From: Polaribacter marinaquae
GTDB lineage: Bacteria; Bacteroidota; Bacteroidia; Flavobacteriales; Flavobacteriaceae
Length of the DNA: 64,000 bases
NCBI RefSeq assembly: GCF_038019025.1
Contig: NZ_CP150496.1
Span: 3,101,536-3,165,535, forward strand
Direction of reading: 5' to 3'
The notes below the pieces were generated by a model. It was not told where the DNA came from. It did not search any database and saw only the letters and a list, made by a program, of their open reading frames with translations. The first letter of the stretch is position 1. Every line of letters begins with the position of its first letter. The position numbers and the translations under genes are program-made. Shown here one piece after another: positions 8,286-16,508 of the stretch.

Positions 8286-10178
8286 ATGACAGGATTTATC
8301 AAAAAAATAATGCCAAATGCAAAAGATGATGCATTAGCAGGTATAACGGTTTCTTTAGCAATGATACCAGAGGTGGTAGCCTTTGCTTTTGTAGCGCAAA
8401 TTAGCCCAATTGTGGCCTTGTTTGGTGCTTTTGTTATTGGATTAATTTCTGCTGTTTTTGGTGGTAGACCAGGATTAATTTCTGGAGCAGCTGGTGCTGT
8501 AGCCGTTATTTTTGTAAATATGATACAAGAAGGGCACGCCAAAGGATTGCTTTTTGACACACCTGTAGAAAATATGGGGTATTTCTACCTGTTAGCAGCA
8601 GTGGTTTTAATGGGAGTTATACAGGTAATTGCCGGTTTGTTTAAACTAGGTAAGTTTGTAAGGCTAATTCCGCACCCTGTAATGATGGGATTTGTAAACG
8701 GTTTGGCTATTGTTATTTTTATGGCACAGTTGGGTATGTTTACAGAAAACAAGAAAGATGTTTATGGACAAAATATGCGTAAAACAACAGCCAAAGAATT
8801 GGTATATAAAGTAGAGAATAATCAAGTAAAAGATCTTGCTTCTGGCACAGTGTTGTTTACAATAGAAGGTAGTACCATTAAAAACGCAAATACCAACCAA
8901 GACGCATTTTTAGTTTCAGAAGGTCAGGTTTTTGATATCAACACAAAAAAGGTAATCTATAATGCAGATAAAGAAGGTTTTTACACTGTAAAAGATAGTG
9001 GTGTGGTAAAAACAACCATGCAAGGTAAAACACTGTATGTTATGATTGGTTTGGTGTTGTTAACCATGTTTATTGTTTGGGGCTTGCCTAAATTAACAAC
9101 AAAAATACCGGCAGCTTTAACAGCTATTTTAATCGTAACATTGGTGTCTATATTTAGTGGTTTAGGTTCTATAAATGTAGGAGACTTTATTAGAGATGGA
9201 GGAGGAGCTGGCTTAAACGGAATAGCAGAACTTTCTAAAAACTTAAATGTATTAGAATTATGGAGTAACCTGCCTTTTAATTTAGACACTTTAAAATTCA
9301 TTGCGCCGTATGCCTTTTTAGCTGCTTCTGTTGGTTTGATAGAAACGCTAATGACAATGAACTTGGTAGACGAGTTAACAGAATCTAGAGGTAATGGTAA
9401 TAAAGAATGTGTAGCGCAAGGTGCTGGTAACATCTTAAGTGGTATGTTTGGTGGTACAGGTGGTTGTGGTATGATTGGGCAAACTGTAATTAATATCAAC
9501 GCAGGTGGTAGAGGCCGTTTGTCTGGTGTTATGATGGCATTAACTTTATTAACCTTTATTTTATTTGCAGATAAATATATAGAACAAGTACCAATTGCAG
9601 CTTTGGTTGGGGTTATGTTTATGATGGTTATAGAAACCTTTGCCTGGTCTAGTTTTAGAATTTTAAAGAAAATACCAATATCGGATGCCGCAGTATTAAT
9701 TATTGTATCTGCAGTAACCGTGTTTTTTGATTTAGCCATTGCAGTATTTGTGGGGGTTATTATTTCTGCTTTATCTTTTGCATGGACAAGTGCTAAGAAA
9801 ATTAGAGCAAGAAAACGTTTTAAAGCAGATGGTACAAAGATTTACGAAATTTGGGGGCCTTTGTTCTTTGGAAGCATTACTGCTTTTAATGATAAGTTTG
9901 ATATTAAAACAGATCCAGAACATATAGAAATAGATTTTGTAGAGTCTAGAGTTTCAGACCACTCTGCCATCGAGGCAATATTTGCTTTGGTAGAAAAATA
10001 CCAGGCAGCGGGTAAAAAAGTTACGTTAAAGCATTTAAGTGAAGATTGTAAAGTGCTTTTATACAAAGCATCTCCTATTTTTGACGGAGTTATCGAAGAA
10101 GGTATCGACGATCCTCGTTATCACTTAGCTGCAAACCCAGAGAAGTTCCCGAAACCTCTTGGTGAGTATAAGTTTTAA
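8286..10178 (+). CDS. SulP-family anion transporter with STAS domain
   Basis: 630 aa inner-membrane transporter of the SulP/SLC26 family, which moves sulfate, bicarbonate or other small anions. The N-terminal AGITVSLAMIPEVVAFAF matches the family's first core helix, RPGLISGAAGAVAVI follows, and the C-terminal cytoplasmic STAS domain occupies about 530-630. A hydrophilic segment of about 95 residues (roughly 154-248) interrupts the membrane core after the FVNGLAIVIFMAQLGMF helix; it is unusual for SulP proteins generally. The gene has its own promoter and no transport partners nearby, so the substrate is open. Confidence 0.9.
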   Translation: MTGFIKKIMPNAKDDALAGITVSLAMIPEVVAFAFVAQISPIVALFGAFVIGLISAVFGGRPGLISGAAGAVAVIFVNMIQEGHAKGLLFDTPVENMGYFYLLAAVVLMGVIQVIAGLFKLGKFVRLIPHPVMMGFVNGLAIVIFMAQLGMFTENKKDVYGQNMRKTTAKELVYKVENNQVKDLASGTVLFTIEGSTIKNANTNQDAFLVSEGQVFDINTKKVIYNADKEGFYTVKDSGVVKTTMQGKTLYVMIGLVLLTMFIVWGLPKLTTKIPAALTAILIVTLVSIFSGLGSINVGDFIRDGGGAGLNGIAELSKNLNVLELWSNLPFNLDTLKFIAPYAFLAASVGLIETLMTMNLVDELTESRGNGNKECVAQGAGNILSGMFGGTGGCGMIGQTVININAGGRGRLSGVMMALTLLTFILFADKYIEQVPIAALVGVMFMMVIETFAWSSFRILKKIPISDAAVLIIVSAVTVFFDLAIAVFVGVIISALSFAWTSAKKIRARKRFKADGTKIYEIWGPLFFGSITAFNDKFDIKTDPEHIEIDFVESRVSDHSAIEAIFALVEKYQAAGKKVTLKHLSEDCKVLLYKASPIFDGVIEEGIDDPRYHLAANPEKFPKPLGEYKF

Positions 10179-10189
10179 GAGGGGCATTT

Positions 10190-10384
10190 CTATAAAAAGT
10201 GGATACCTTTAATTGCTTTTTTACCTGAATACGAAGAAACGAATTCTTTATCATTTAAAGATTTCTTAAATAATGCTGCAATAAGATATTTTTTTATTGC
10301 AGCTTTTAAATTGTTTCCCTTCTCATTTCCTAAATGAATGTCGTTTTTATAGATAGCAAATAATGTTTGCTTTTCTTTTTTCAT
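10190..10384 (-). CDS. Small lysine-rich hypothetical protein
   Basis: 64 aa, rich in Lys (MKKEKQTLFAIYKNDIHLGNEKG...), no signal peptide or membrane segment, not recognised. It is convergent with the SulP gene (11 bp) and lies 29 bp downstream of the helicase gene on the same strand, so it could be the last gene of the MutT-helicase transcript. Codon use looks like that of its neighbours. It may be a genuine small protein, but I have only the open frame and position as support. Confidence 0.5.
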   Translation of the reverse strand: MKKEKQTLFAIYKNDIHLGNEKGNNLKAAIKKYLIAALFKKSLNDKEFVSSYSGKKAIKGIHFL

Positions 10385-10413
10385 GTTGAATTATACTATT
10401 TTTTGTTAATAAT

Positions 10414-13400
10414 TTATCCAATTGATAATTTTGCAGCATCTTTCCATAAATAAAGAGGCATTGGCTCTTTTAATTCCCAATTAATATTCATTGGTTTTGA
10501 ACCATAATGGTCTTTTATTTCTCCTTCTCCAATAAATACGTAACCGGTACTTTTACCAAATTCATTTTTTGCTTTTTCTCGAACAAAAAGAAGAATTCTT
10601 TTTTCTTGTTCTTTATGCTTGATATATGATAGACCTTTTCCCAAATCTGGTCTAGCAGAATTTTGAGTTTGCCAATGAAATAATAATTCATTTACAGCAT
10701 AATCATCATACATTGTTGTTGGTGAAAAGTTTTCTTCGGATTTTATAAGATTGATAAATAATATTTCAGTATTTAAGTCTTTATTTAATGCTGTTCCTTC
10801 TCTATTAGATGATTTTTTGTTAAAACTACTAAGTTGAAATGCTGATAAAATTTGGTCTCTTGTATAACGACTATGCAATTTCAATGGTTGGTGATACGGT
10901 AGTTGAATTGGTAATTCTTTAAAGTCGATGTTTTCGATTAATAATTCGAGAACTTCTTTAATTTCTTCAATTAAAATTTTATTTAAACCAATTGTTTTAA
11001 TACTTTCTTCTAATGAATCAAAACCACCTTCTTTTTGCCAAACATCATAATGTAACATCAAAAGCATGATTTTTTCGTTTTGATTGAATTCTGAAATATT
11101 TATATTAAAATTTTGTTTGGCAATTTTTAAAATGAATGTAAAATAGCTTAACGAATTTGTTGAAAGCCATTTATTCGATATGGTAGAGACTATTTCTTTC
11201 TCATTTTTCGGATCAAAATCATTAATTTTTCCGGCTAAATGACATAATCGTTTCCAGCTACCTCTTTTGTATATTGATTGTAATGGTATATTATAAAACT
11301 TACTAAAGTTACCGATTGTTAAAGGTAGATTAGTGTCATTTTGAAATTGCTGTATTCTTTGAATTAACTTATTCTTATTTAATGAGGTTGCAGCTGAAAT
11401 ATTTTTAAGTATTGTTTCTTTTGTTTTTTTCTCTAAAATGATAGAGCAACCTAAAGGTAGATGAGGAAAATCGTCCTCAATTTCTTTTAAAACAGTTGTA
11501 TTTGTTTTACCTATTAAAGCTCTAAACTTACTTTCAAAGTTGTATTCAGGTTTTGAGTTTCCAACAAAATCTAAAACTGTCAAGCAATCTTTCTCTTCAT
11601 GAAGTCTTAATCCTCTTCCTAATTGTTGTAAAAAGACTGTTAAGCTTTCCGTTGGTCTTAAAAATAAAACCGTATCGATTTCTGGAATATCGATTCCTTC
11701 GTTAAACATGTCGACAACAAATAGATAATTGATTTCTTTTTTTTCTAATTTCTGACGAATATAAACTCTGTCTTTACTGTTTTCGCTAGTTAAATAGTCA
11801 GCTTTTAATCCAGCTAAAGTAAATTTTTCAGCCATGAATTTTGCATGTTCCATTGTAGCACAATAACCTAAAGACCTAACCTCATTTATGTCTTTTGTGT
11901 ATTTGTCTAATGCATCTATGATTTCCCTAGCTCTTCTGTCATTCCCTGTATACAAATCTGTTAATTCACTTGGTGCATATTTTCCTCTTGACCAACTTAC
12001 GTTTGTTAAATCAACACTATCGGTAATTCCAAAATATTGAAAAGGACAAAGCAATTTTCGATTCATTGCTTCAGGTAATCTAATTTCTGCAGCAATCTTA
12101 TTCTCAAAATCTTCTAAAATGTCTCCACCATCCATTCGTTCTGGAGTAGCAGTTAAGCCAAGTAAAACCTTTGGTTTAAAATGATTTATTATTTCTCTAT
12201 AACTATTAGCTGTTTGATGATGACATTCATCTATTATGATGTAATCATAATAATCAGGAGTTAAATTGTATTCTTTAAATTTGTTTTTAACAGATTGTAC
12301 CGAAGCAAATACAAATTCAAAATTATCAGGAACCATTCCGTCAACCCATAATTCACCAATATTGTTATTTCTTAAAACACCCTGAAAAGTAGACAATGAT
12401 TTTTGTATGATTTCTTTTCTATGTGCAAGGAATAGAAGTTTTGCAGATTTGTTATTTTGTTTAAAACGTTTGTAATCAAACGCAGAAATAACTGTTTTTC
12501 CAGTTCCAGTTGCTGCAACTACAAGGTTTCTAAATCTTTTGTGAACCGTTCTTTCTACTTCTAGTTTTTCTAATACTTCTTTTTGATAAGGAAAAGGTTT
12601 AATATCAAACAAAGCTGTTGCGTTTTCATAAGGTTTACTAAATTTACTTTGTTTTAAGGCATTTTGAAGTTTCTCCTTGTGTTTAGAATCATCAAATAAT
12701 TCAAAATCATCACTATTCCAATAAGAATCAAATGTCTTATTGAATTTATCAATTATGTGACTTACTTCTTTGGTTGTAACTTTTAAATTCCATTCTAAAC
12801 CATCTGTTAAAGCTGACCTCGAAAAGTTAGAAGAGCCAATATATGCTGTATGAAATCCAGTATTTCTATAAAAAAGATATGCTTTTGCATGTAACCTTTC
12901 ATTACTTGTATTGTACGATATTTTAACTTCAGTATTTGGTAGTTTTGAAAGTAGTTGAATAGCTTTATAATCAGTTGCACCAATATAAGTAGTTGTAATA
13001 ACTTTTAGTTTTCCACCACGTTCAGTAAATTCTCTTAACTCTTTTTCAAGAATAATGATACCTTTAAATTTTATAAAAGAGACAAGAAGATATATTTCGT
13101 TAGACGAAAGAATCTCCTTTTTAAGCTCACTTTCTAGTGATAGACCACCGTTTCCACCTGTAAATAATTCACTTTGTGTTAATCTTGTATAAGGAGTGAT
13201 TTCTTTTAATCTTAAATCTAAATTTGAAAAGTGCGCATCAGTTTTTGAAAATACTGCCTTTAAAATTTCACCTTCGACACTAACTAAATCATCATTGAAT
13301 TCTTGTTTATTTAATTCATCTTTAAGTAATTTAATTATTTTGTTAGCAATTTCAATTTGTAATTCGGCTTTGCCTTTTATAAGTTGAAATGCATGTTTTA

Positions 13401-13548
13401 AAGTTTTAGCTAGATGTTTAGATAAAACACTTGAGGCTTCCTCTTTGTCAATTGAAGTTTTCTTTAGAAAGAATTTATCTTTATCAATTTTATTTAAATT
13501 TTCAGATACTAATTGGGTTATTAATTCTTCGTAAATTCCTTGATTCAT
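10414..13548 (-). CDS. PLD-nuclease / SF2 helicase / DUF3427 protein
   Basis: 1044 aa multidomain protein. Residues about 140-290 are a phospholipase D-like nuclease domain with one HxK motif (HAKAYLF, His220 and Lys222, then IGSSNFSRSAL). Residues about 315-660 are a superfamily 2 helicase: motif I ATGTGKT (346-352), II DECHH (440-444), III TATPE (466-470), V FNEGIDIP, VI QQLGRGLRLH (641-650). Residues about 700-1040 resemble DUF3427. A single PLD half-site implies dimerisation if it is a nuclease. Proteins with this order are widespread but patchy in bacteria and are suspected of acting in DNA repair or phage defence. It overlaps the MutT-like gene by 4 bp, so the two are coupled. All motifs look intact. 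Confidence 0.9.
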   Translation of the reverse strand: MNQGIYEELITQLVSENLNKIDKDKFFLKKTSIDKEEASSVLSKHLAKTLKHAFQLIKGKAELQIEIANKIIKLLKDELNKQEFNDDLVSVEGEILKAVFSKTDAHFSNLDLRLKEITPYTRLTQSELFTGGNGGLSLESELKKEILSSNEIYLLVSFIKFKGIIILEKELREFTERGGKLKVITTTYIGATDYKAIQLLSKLPNTEVKISYNTSNERLHAKAYLFYRNTGFHTAYIGSSNFSRSALTDGLEWNLKVTTKEVSHIIDKFNKTFDSYWNSDDFELFDDSKHKEKLQNALKQSKFSKPYENATALFDIKPFPYQKEVLEKLEVERTVHKRFRNLVVAATGTGKTVISAFDYKRFKQNNKSAKLLFLAHRKEIIQKSLSTFQGVLRNNNIGELWVDGMVPDNFEFVFASVQSVKNKFKEYNLTPDYYDYIIIDECHHQTANSYREIINHFKPKVLLGLTATPERMDGGDILEDFENKIAAEIRLPEAMNRKLLCPFQYFGITDSVDLTNVSWSRGKYAPSELTDLYTGNDRRAREIIDALDKYTKDINEVRSLGYCATMEHAKFMAEKFTLAGLKADYLTSENSKDRVYIRQKLEKKEINYLFVVDMFNEGIDIPEIDTVLFLRPTESLTVFLQQLGRGLRLHEEKDCLTVLDFVGNSKPEYNFESKFRALIGKTNTTVLKEIEDDFPHLPLGCSIILEKKTKETILKNISAATSLNKNKLIQRIQQFQNDTNLPLTIGNFSKFYNIPLQSIYKRGSWKRLCHLAGKINDFDPKNEKEIVSTISNKWLSTNSLSYFTFILKIAKQNFNINISEFNQNEKIMLLMLHYDVWQKEGGFDSLEESIKTIGLNKILIEEIKEVLELLIENIDFKELPIQLPYHQPLKLHSRYTRDQILSAFQLSSFNKKSSNREGTALNKDLNTEILFINLIKSEENFSPTTMYDDYAVNELLFHWQTQNSARPDLGKGLSYIKHKEQEKRILLFVREKAKNEFGKSTGYVFIGEGEIKDHYGSKPMNINWELKEPMPLYLWKDAAKLSIG

Positions 13549-13934
13549 AGTGATAAATATTCTTGTAAAATTGGCAAATCTGCTTCAGCCCAATCTAAAT
13601 TAATCAATTTTTTTTTATTAACTAAAACAGAGTTAGCATGTTCTTTAAGTATTAATTCACCTGAAACATATTCAGCAGTAAAAGGAATCAATTTAATTTT
13701 AAAATCAGGATATTCATGAGTCACAGGAGTTAACTGATTTTTGATTTCAATTTTGATATTTAATTCCTCAAAAATTTCTCTTTTTATACATTCAACTTCT
13801 GTTTCTCCTTCTTCAATTTTTCCTCCTGGAAATTCCCACTTAAGTGGAAGTTTCATTGTTTCACTTCTTTGAACTGCTAAAACTTCATTGTCATATAAAA
13901 TGATAGCACAGGTAACTTTGATAGTTTTATTCAT
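13545..13934 (-). CDS. MutT-like Nudix (deoxy)nucleotide pyrophosphohydrolase
   Basis: 129 aa. The N-terminus VTCAIILYDNEVLAVQRSE and KWEFPGGKIEEGETEVECIKREIFEELNI form a complete MutT-type Nudix box, and the C-terminal VNKKKLINLDWAEADLPIL is typical of (d)NTP pyrophosphohydrolases such as 8-oxo-dGTP diphosphatase. Its stop overlaps the start of the PLD-helicase by 4 bp, so its role is probably tied to that protein: clearing modified nucleotides or making a nucleotide signal are both possible. It differs from the Nudix gene at 7638. Upstream lies an unusual 360-bp non-coding region. Confidence 0.88.
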   Translation of the reverse strand: MNKTIKVTCAIILYDNEVLAVQRSETMKLPLKWEFPGGKIEEGETEVECIKREIFEELNIKIEIKNQLTPVTHEYPDFKIKLIPFTAEYVSGELILKEHANSVLVNKKKLINLDWAEADLPILQEYLSL

Positions 13935-13970
13935 TATTAAACCATATAAGAAAAATTATAAGCACTAATT

Positions 13971-14000
13971 TATAAAAAATAAAGGAGTAATCGATACCCC
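13971..14000 (-). terminator. Intrinsic terminator or attenuator upstream of mutT-like gene
   Basis: On the minus strand GGGGTA (from 13995-14000) pairs with TACTCC (13984-13989), one pair being G-U, across a 5-nt loop, and is followed by TTTATTTTTTATA. It lies upstream of the MutT-like start at 13934, so it would end an upstream transcript or attenuate the operon. Confidence 0.6.
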
Positions 14001-14075
14001 TCAGGTACTAATCACAACACAACACAGCAGCAAATACTGCAAAGCTGCTGAGCAATTGCAACATTGCACAGGAGT
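13971..14075 (-). ncRNA. Candidate structured small RNA or leader
   Basis: A minus-strand RNA from about 14075 would contain a 7-bp stem CAGCAGC/GCTGCTG (14025-14031 with 14044-14050), a possible second pairing between CTCAG and CTGAG around it, and end in the intrinsic terminator at 13971-14000. The block is richer in G+C than its surroundings. No known RNA family is recognised and no minus-strand TAnnTTTG element was found, so this is a hypothesis. Confidence 0.3.
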
Positions 14076-14096
14076 AAGTTTGTAAAAGTTCTAGAA

Positions 14097-14146
14097 TATA
14101 TTTGAAAATATACTAGTATATTTTTGAATTTATACTAGTATAAATT
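14097..14146. promoter_or_regulatory. Tandem palindromic operator-like repeat
   Basis: Two 22-bp units (14097-14118 and 14119-14140) agree at 19 of 22 positions. Each starts with a plus-strand TAnnTTTG element (TATATTTG, TATTTTTG) and contains TATACTAGTA. Read across units, they form two perfect 20-bp palindromes, 14105-14124 and 14127-14146, both centred on TATACTAGTATA, with centres exactly 22 bp apart, about two helical turns. This fits cooperative binding of a dimeric regulator on one face of the DNA. Confidence 0.7.
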
Positions 14147-14294
14147 TTAAGAAGTTGTAGTGTTTTTATTAGTGTTGGTTGTAAACGCTTGTTTTGCAGG
14201 TAAGTATGCGCCTTGTACAATATACAATATTTAAACTTAAAAAAAGGTTTTATGTTGCATATTTATTCAAAGAGATACTAAGGGTTTTTAACAA

Positions 14295-16508
14295 TTACAC
14301 AAAACCAGCATCTGTTAAAGGCAAACTTCTTACACGTTGCCCTGTAGCTTTAAAAATAGCATTGCAAATAGCAGGTGCCATTACAGGTACACCAGGTTCA
14401 CCTACGCCTGTTGGTGGTTCGTGCATTTTATCCATTATGTGTATGTGTATATTTGGGGAGTCTTGCATGCGTGCCATTTGGTAATCGAAAAAATTATGCT
14501 GCTTAACAGCACCATTTTCTGTAGAGATTTTACCGTACATGGCTAAAGACATTCCAAAAATGGCTGCACCTTCTAATTGGTTTTTAATATTATCTTTATT
14601 CAAAGCCAAACCACAATCTATCGTGGTAAATACATTTTCTATTTTTACTTTTTTATCAATAACAGAAACTTCTACAATGGTGGCTACATAGCTATAAAAA
14701 CTATAATGTATGGCAACACCCATACCGTGGTTTTTAGGAAGCTTTTTACCCCAATTGGCCATTTTAGCGGTTTGTTTTAACACTGCAACCATTCTGTTAG
14801 TACGATATTGCAATGCTGTTTTTTCTAAACTTATGGTTTCTTTGCTTAGTAAATCTAAATGCATTTGCACAGGATCTATATTCCCTGCAAAGGCCAATTC
14901 GTCTACAAAAGAGTTGTTACCAAAACCACTGTGAATATGAACTACAGAACGCAGCCAGCCAATTCTAAGGTTGGCTTCTGCCTTTACGTTTTCTAATCTA
15001 AAATTTGGAATTTGATATGGATTTTTTGTAAAACCTTGGCCAAGTTCAAAACCAGAGGCATAATCAGACAAAGGTTTGAAAGAAGAAACAATAGAAGGAA
15101 ACCCAACTCTTTGCAACCAACCGGTTACTTTACCGTTTAACAAACTTCCTTTTAAATATTGTGTACTTGTTGCATGGTAAAAACTATGTTGTATATCGTC
15201 TTCTCGCGTCCAAACTACTTGTACAGGCGCGTTTATTTTTTTTGAAATAGTTACGGCTTCAACTACAAAATCCGACTTTGATTTTCTACCAAAACCACCA
15301 CCTAAAAATGTAACGTTAATGGTGATGTTTTCAATCGGAATTTCAAAAAAGTGCGCTAATTCACTTCTAGCAGTTTGTGGATCTTGCACAGGTGCCCAAA
15401 CCTCTATTTTATCTTTTTGAAACCAAGCAGTAGCATTGGGCACCTCCATAGGCGCGTGTACTAAAAAAGGCACATGGTAGGTAGCTTCTACTACTTGATC
15501 TGCATGTTTAAAAGCAGTGTGTACGTTTCCGTTACCACCAGGAACTAATTTACCTCTTTTGTGTACGCGTTCTGTAAGTGTTTGTTTAAATTCTTCTGTA
15601 TTAAAAGCAGCATTGTCACCATAATTCCATTCGATATCTAAAGCTAGTTTACCTTGAAAAGCTGCCCAAGTATTGTTGGCAACAACGGCAACCCCACCAA
15701 ACATACCAAAGAATTTTCCGGTAGGTGGCGTACGTCTTTCTAATGCTATAATTTGTGAAACACCCGCAACTTTTTCTGCCTTATTTTTTTTAAAACTCTT
15801 TACAGAGCCAAATGCTACCGGACATCTGGCAACGGCTGCAAATTGCATGTTTGGTATTCTTACATCGATACCATAAGTAGCGGTTCCGGTTGTAAAATCT
15901 TTTAAATCTACACTTTTTAAGGTTTTACCAATATATTTAAAGTCTGCTACTTTTTTTAATTGAATTGTAGTTTCTTCTGGCACTTCTAATTGAGATGCCA
16001 ATGCCACCAAATCACCATAAAATAACTTGTCGTTAGTTAAGGTGTTTATAATAAAATGATTTTCTGCTTTGCAATCTTTTTCAGCAATGTTCCATTTTGT
16101 GGCTGCCGCAGAAATCAACATCATTTTAGCTGCTGCACCCATTTTACGCATGGGTTCTAACCTTGTTCTTACACTTCTAGAACCGTCTGTGTTTTGGTTT
16201 CCGTATTTTTCATGCCCTGTTGCTTGTTTTACTTTTACGTATTGCCAATCTGCTTCTAATTCATCTGCAATTGCAGAAGCTAAAGAGGTTCTTATGCCTT
16301 GTCCCATTTCAGATCTAGAAGCAATTAAAGTAATTGTACCAGCGATATCTATTTGTACAAATAGATTAGGCTCAAAAAAATCTGGATTTATTGTGGGTTT
16401 AAATTTCTTTTCTATCGTGGTTGATGTGCATCCTAAAATTATTCCACCAGAAGCCAAACCAAATAGTTTTACAAAATTTCTTCTGTCTATTTTTTGTATG
16501 TTACTCAT
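14295..16508 (-). CDS. Molybdopterin-binding subunit of a Tat-exported xanthine dehydrogenase-family enzyme
   Basis: 737 aa. The N-terminus has a twin-arginine signal (KIDRRNFVKLFGLASGG) with a possible lipobox ending at Cys27. The remainder matches the large subunit of the isoquinoline 1-oxidoreductase (IorB) branch of the xanthine oxidase family: SRSEMGQGIRTSLASAIADEL, GGGFGRKSKSDFVVEA, and MHEPPTGVGEPGVPVMAPAI with the base-catalyst region near the C-terminus. It hydroxylates an aromatic aldehyde or N-heterocycle using Mo-cytosine dinucleotide, in the periplasm; the substrate is unknown. It overlaps the iron-sulfur subunit gene by 8 bp. No FAD subunit or XdhC-type maturation gene is in the window. 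Confidence 0.92.
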   Translation of the reverse strand: MSNIQKIDRRNFVKLFGLASGGIILGCTSTTIEKKFKPTINPDFFEPNLFVQIDIAGTITLIASRSEMGQGIRTSLASAIADELEADWQYVKVKQATGHEKYGNQNTDGSRSVRTRLEPMRKMGAAAKMMLISAAATKWNIAEKDCKAENHFIINTLTNDKLFYGDLVALASQLEVPEETTIQLKKVADFKYIGKTLKSVDLKDFTTGTATYGIDVRIPNMQFAAVARCPVAFGSVKSFKKNKAEKVAGVSQIIALERRTPPTGKFFGMFGGVAVVANNTWAAFQGKLALDIEWNYGDNAAFNTEEFKQTLTERVHKRGKLVPGGNGNVHTAFKHADQVVEATYHVPFLVHAPMEVPNATAWFQKDKIEVWAPVQDPQTARSELAHFFEIPIENITINVTFLGGGFGRKSKSDFVVEAVTISKKINAPVQVVWTREDDIQHSFYHATSTQYLKGSLLNGKVTGWLQRVGFPSIVSSFKPLSDYASGFELGQGFTKNPYQIPNFRLENVKAEANLRIGWLRSVVHIHSGFGNNSFVDELAFAGNIDPVQMHLDLLSKETISLEKTALQYRTNRMVAVLKQTAKMANWGKKLPKNHGMGVAIHYSFYSYVATIVEVSVIDKKVKIENVFTTIDCGLALNKDNIKNQLEGAAIFGMSLAMYGKISTENGAVKQHNFFDYQMARMQDSPNIHIHIMDKMHEPPTGVGEPGVPVMAPAICNAIFKATGQRVRSLPLTDAGFV

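Larger units (their letters stand above)
13935..14294. other. 360-bp non-coding region upstream of mutT-like gene
   Basis: Between the molybdenum hydroxylase gene and the MutT-like gene. It holds, from left to right, a minus-strand intrinsic terminator (13971-14000), a G+C-richer stem-loop region (about 14000-14075), and a 22-bp tandem repeat containing two perfect 20-bp palindromes (14097-14146). I see no convincing open reading frame in it. Confidence 0.8.

Noticed and set aside
8981..9739. Long minus-strand frame of 252 codons within the SulP gene
   Set aside because: Antisense to conserved membrane helices; Thr/Pro/Ile-rich composition is a shadow of transmembrane codons.
10414..13548. 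Identification of the PLD-helicase as Mokosh type II
   Set aside because: As I recall, Mokosh type II has a different helicase type and domain order (helicase first, PLD last) and no MutT partner; here the PLD precedes an SF2 helicase and DUF3427-like tail.
13984..14010. Sequence resembling a tRNA 3' end (TCGATACCCC), which could mark an integration site
   Set aside because: The arms do not form a proper T-stem, there is no acceptor partner or CCA, and no integrase or matching repeat was seen; the same bases are better explained as a minus-strand terminator hairpin.
14194..14484. Plus-strand frame of 96 codons downstream of the tandem promoter-like elements
   Set aside because: Two thirds of it is antisense to the conserved C-terminus of the molybdenum hydroxylase, and its composition looks like a shadow frame.
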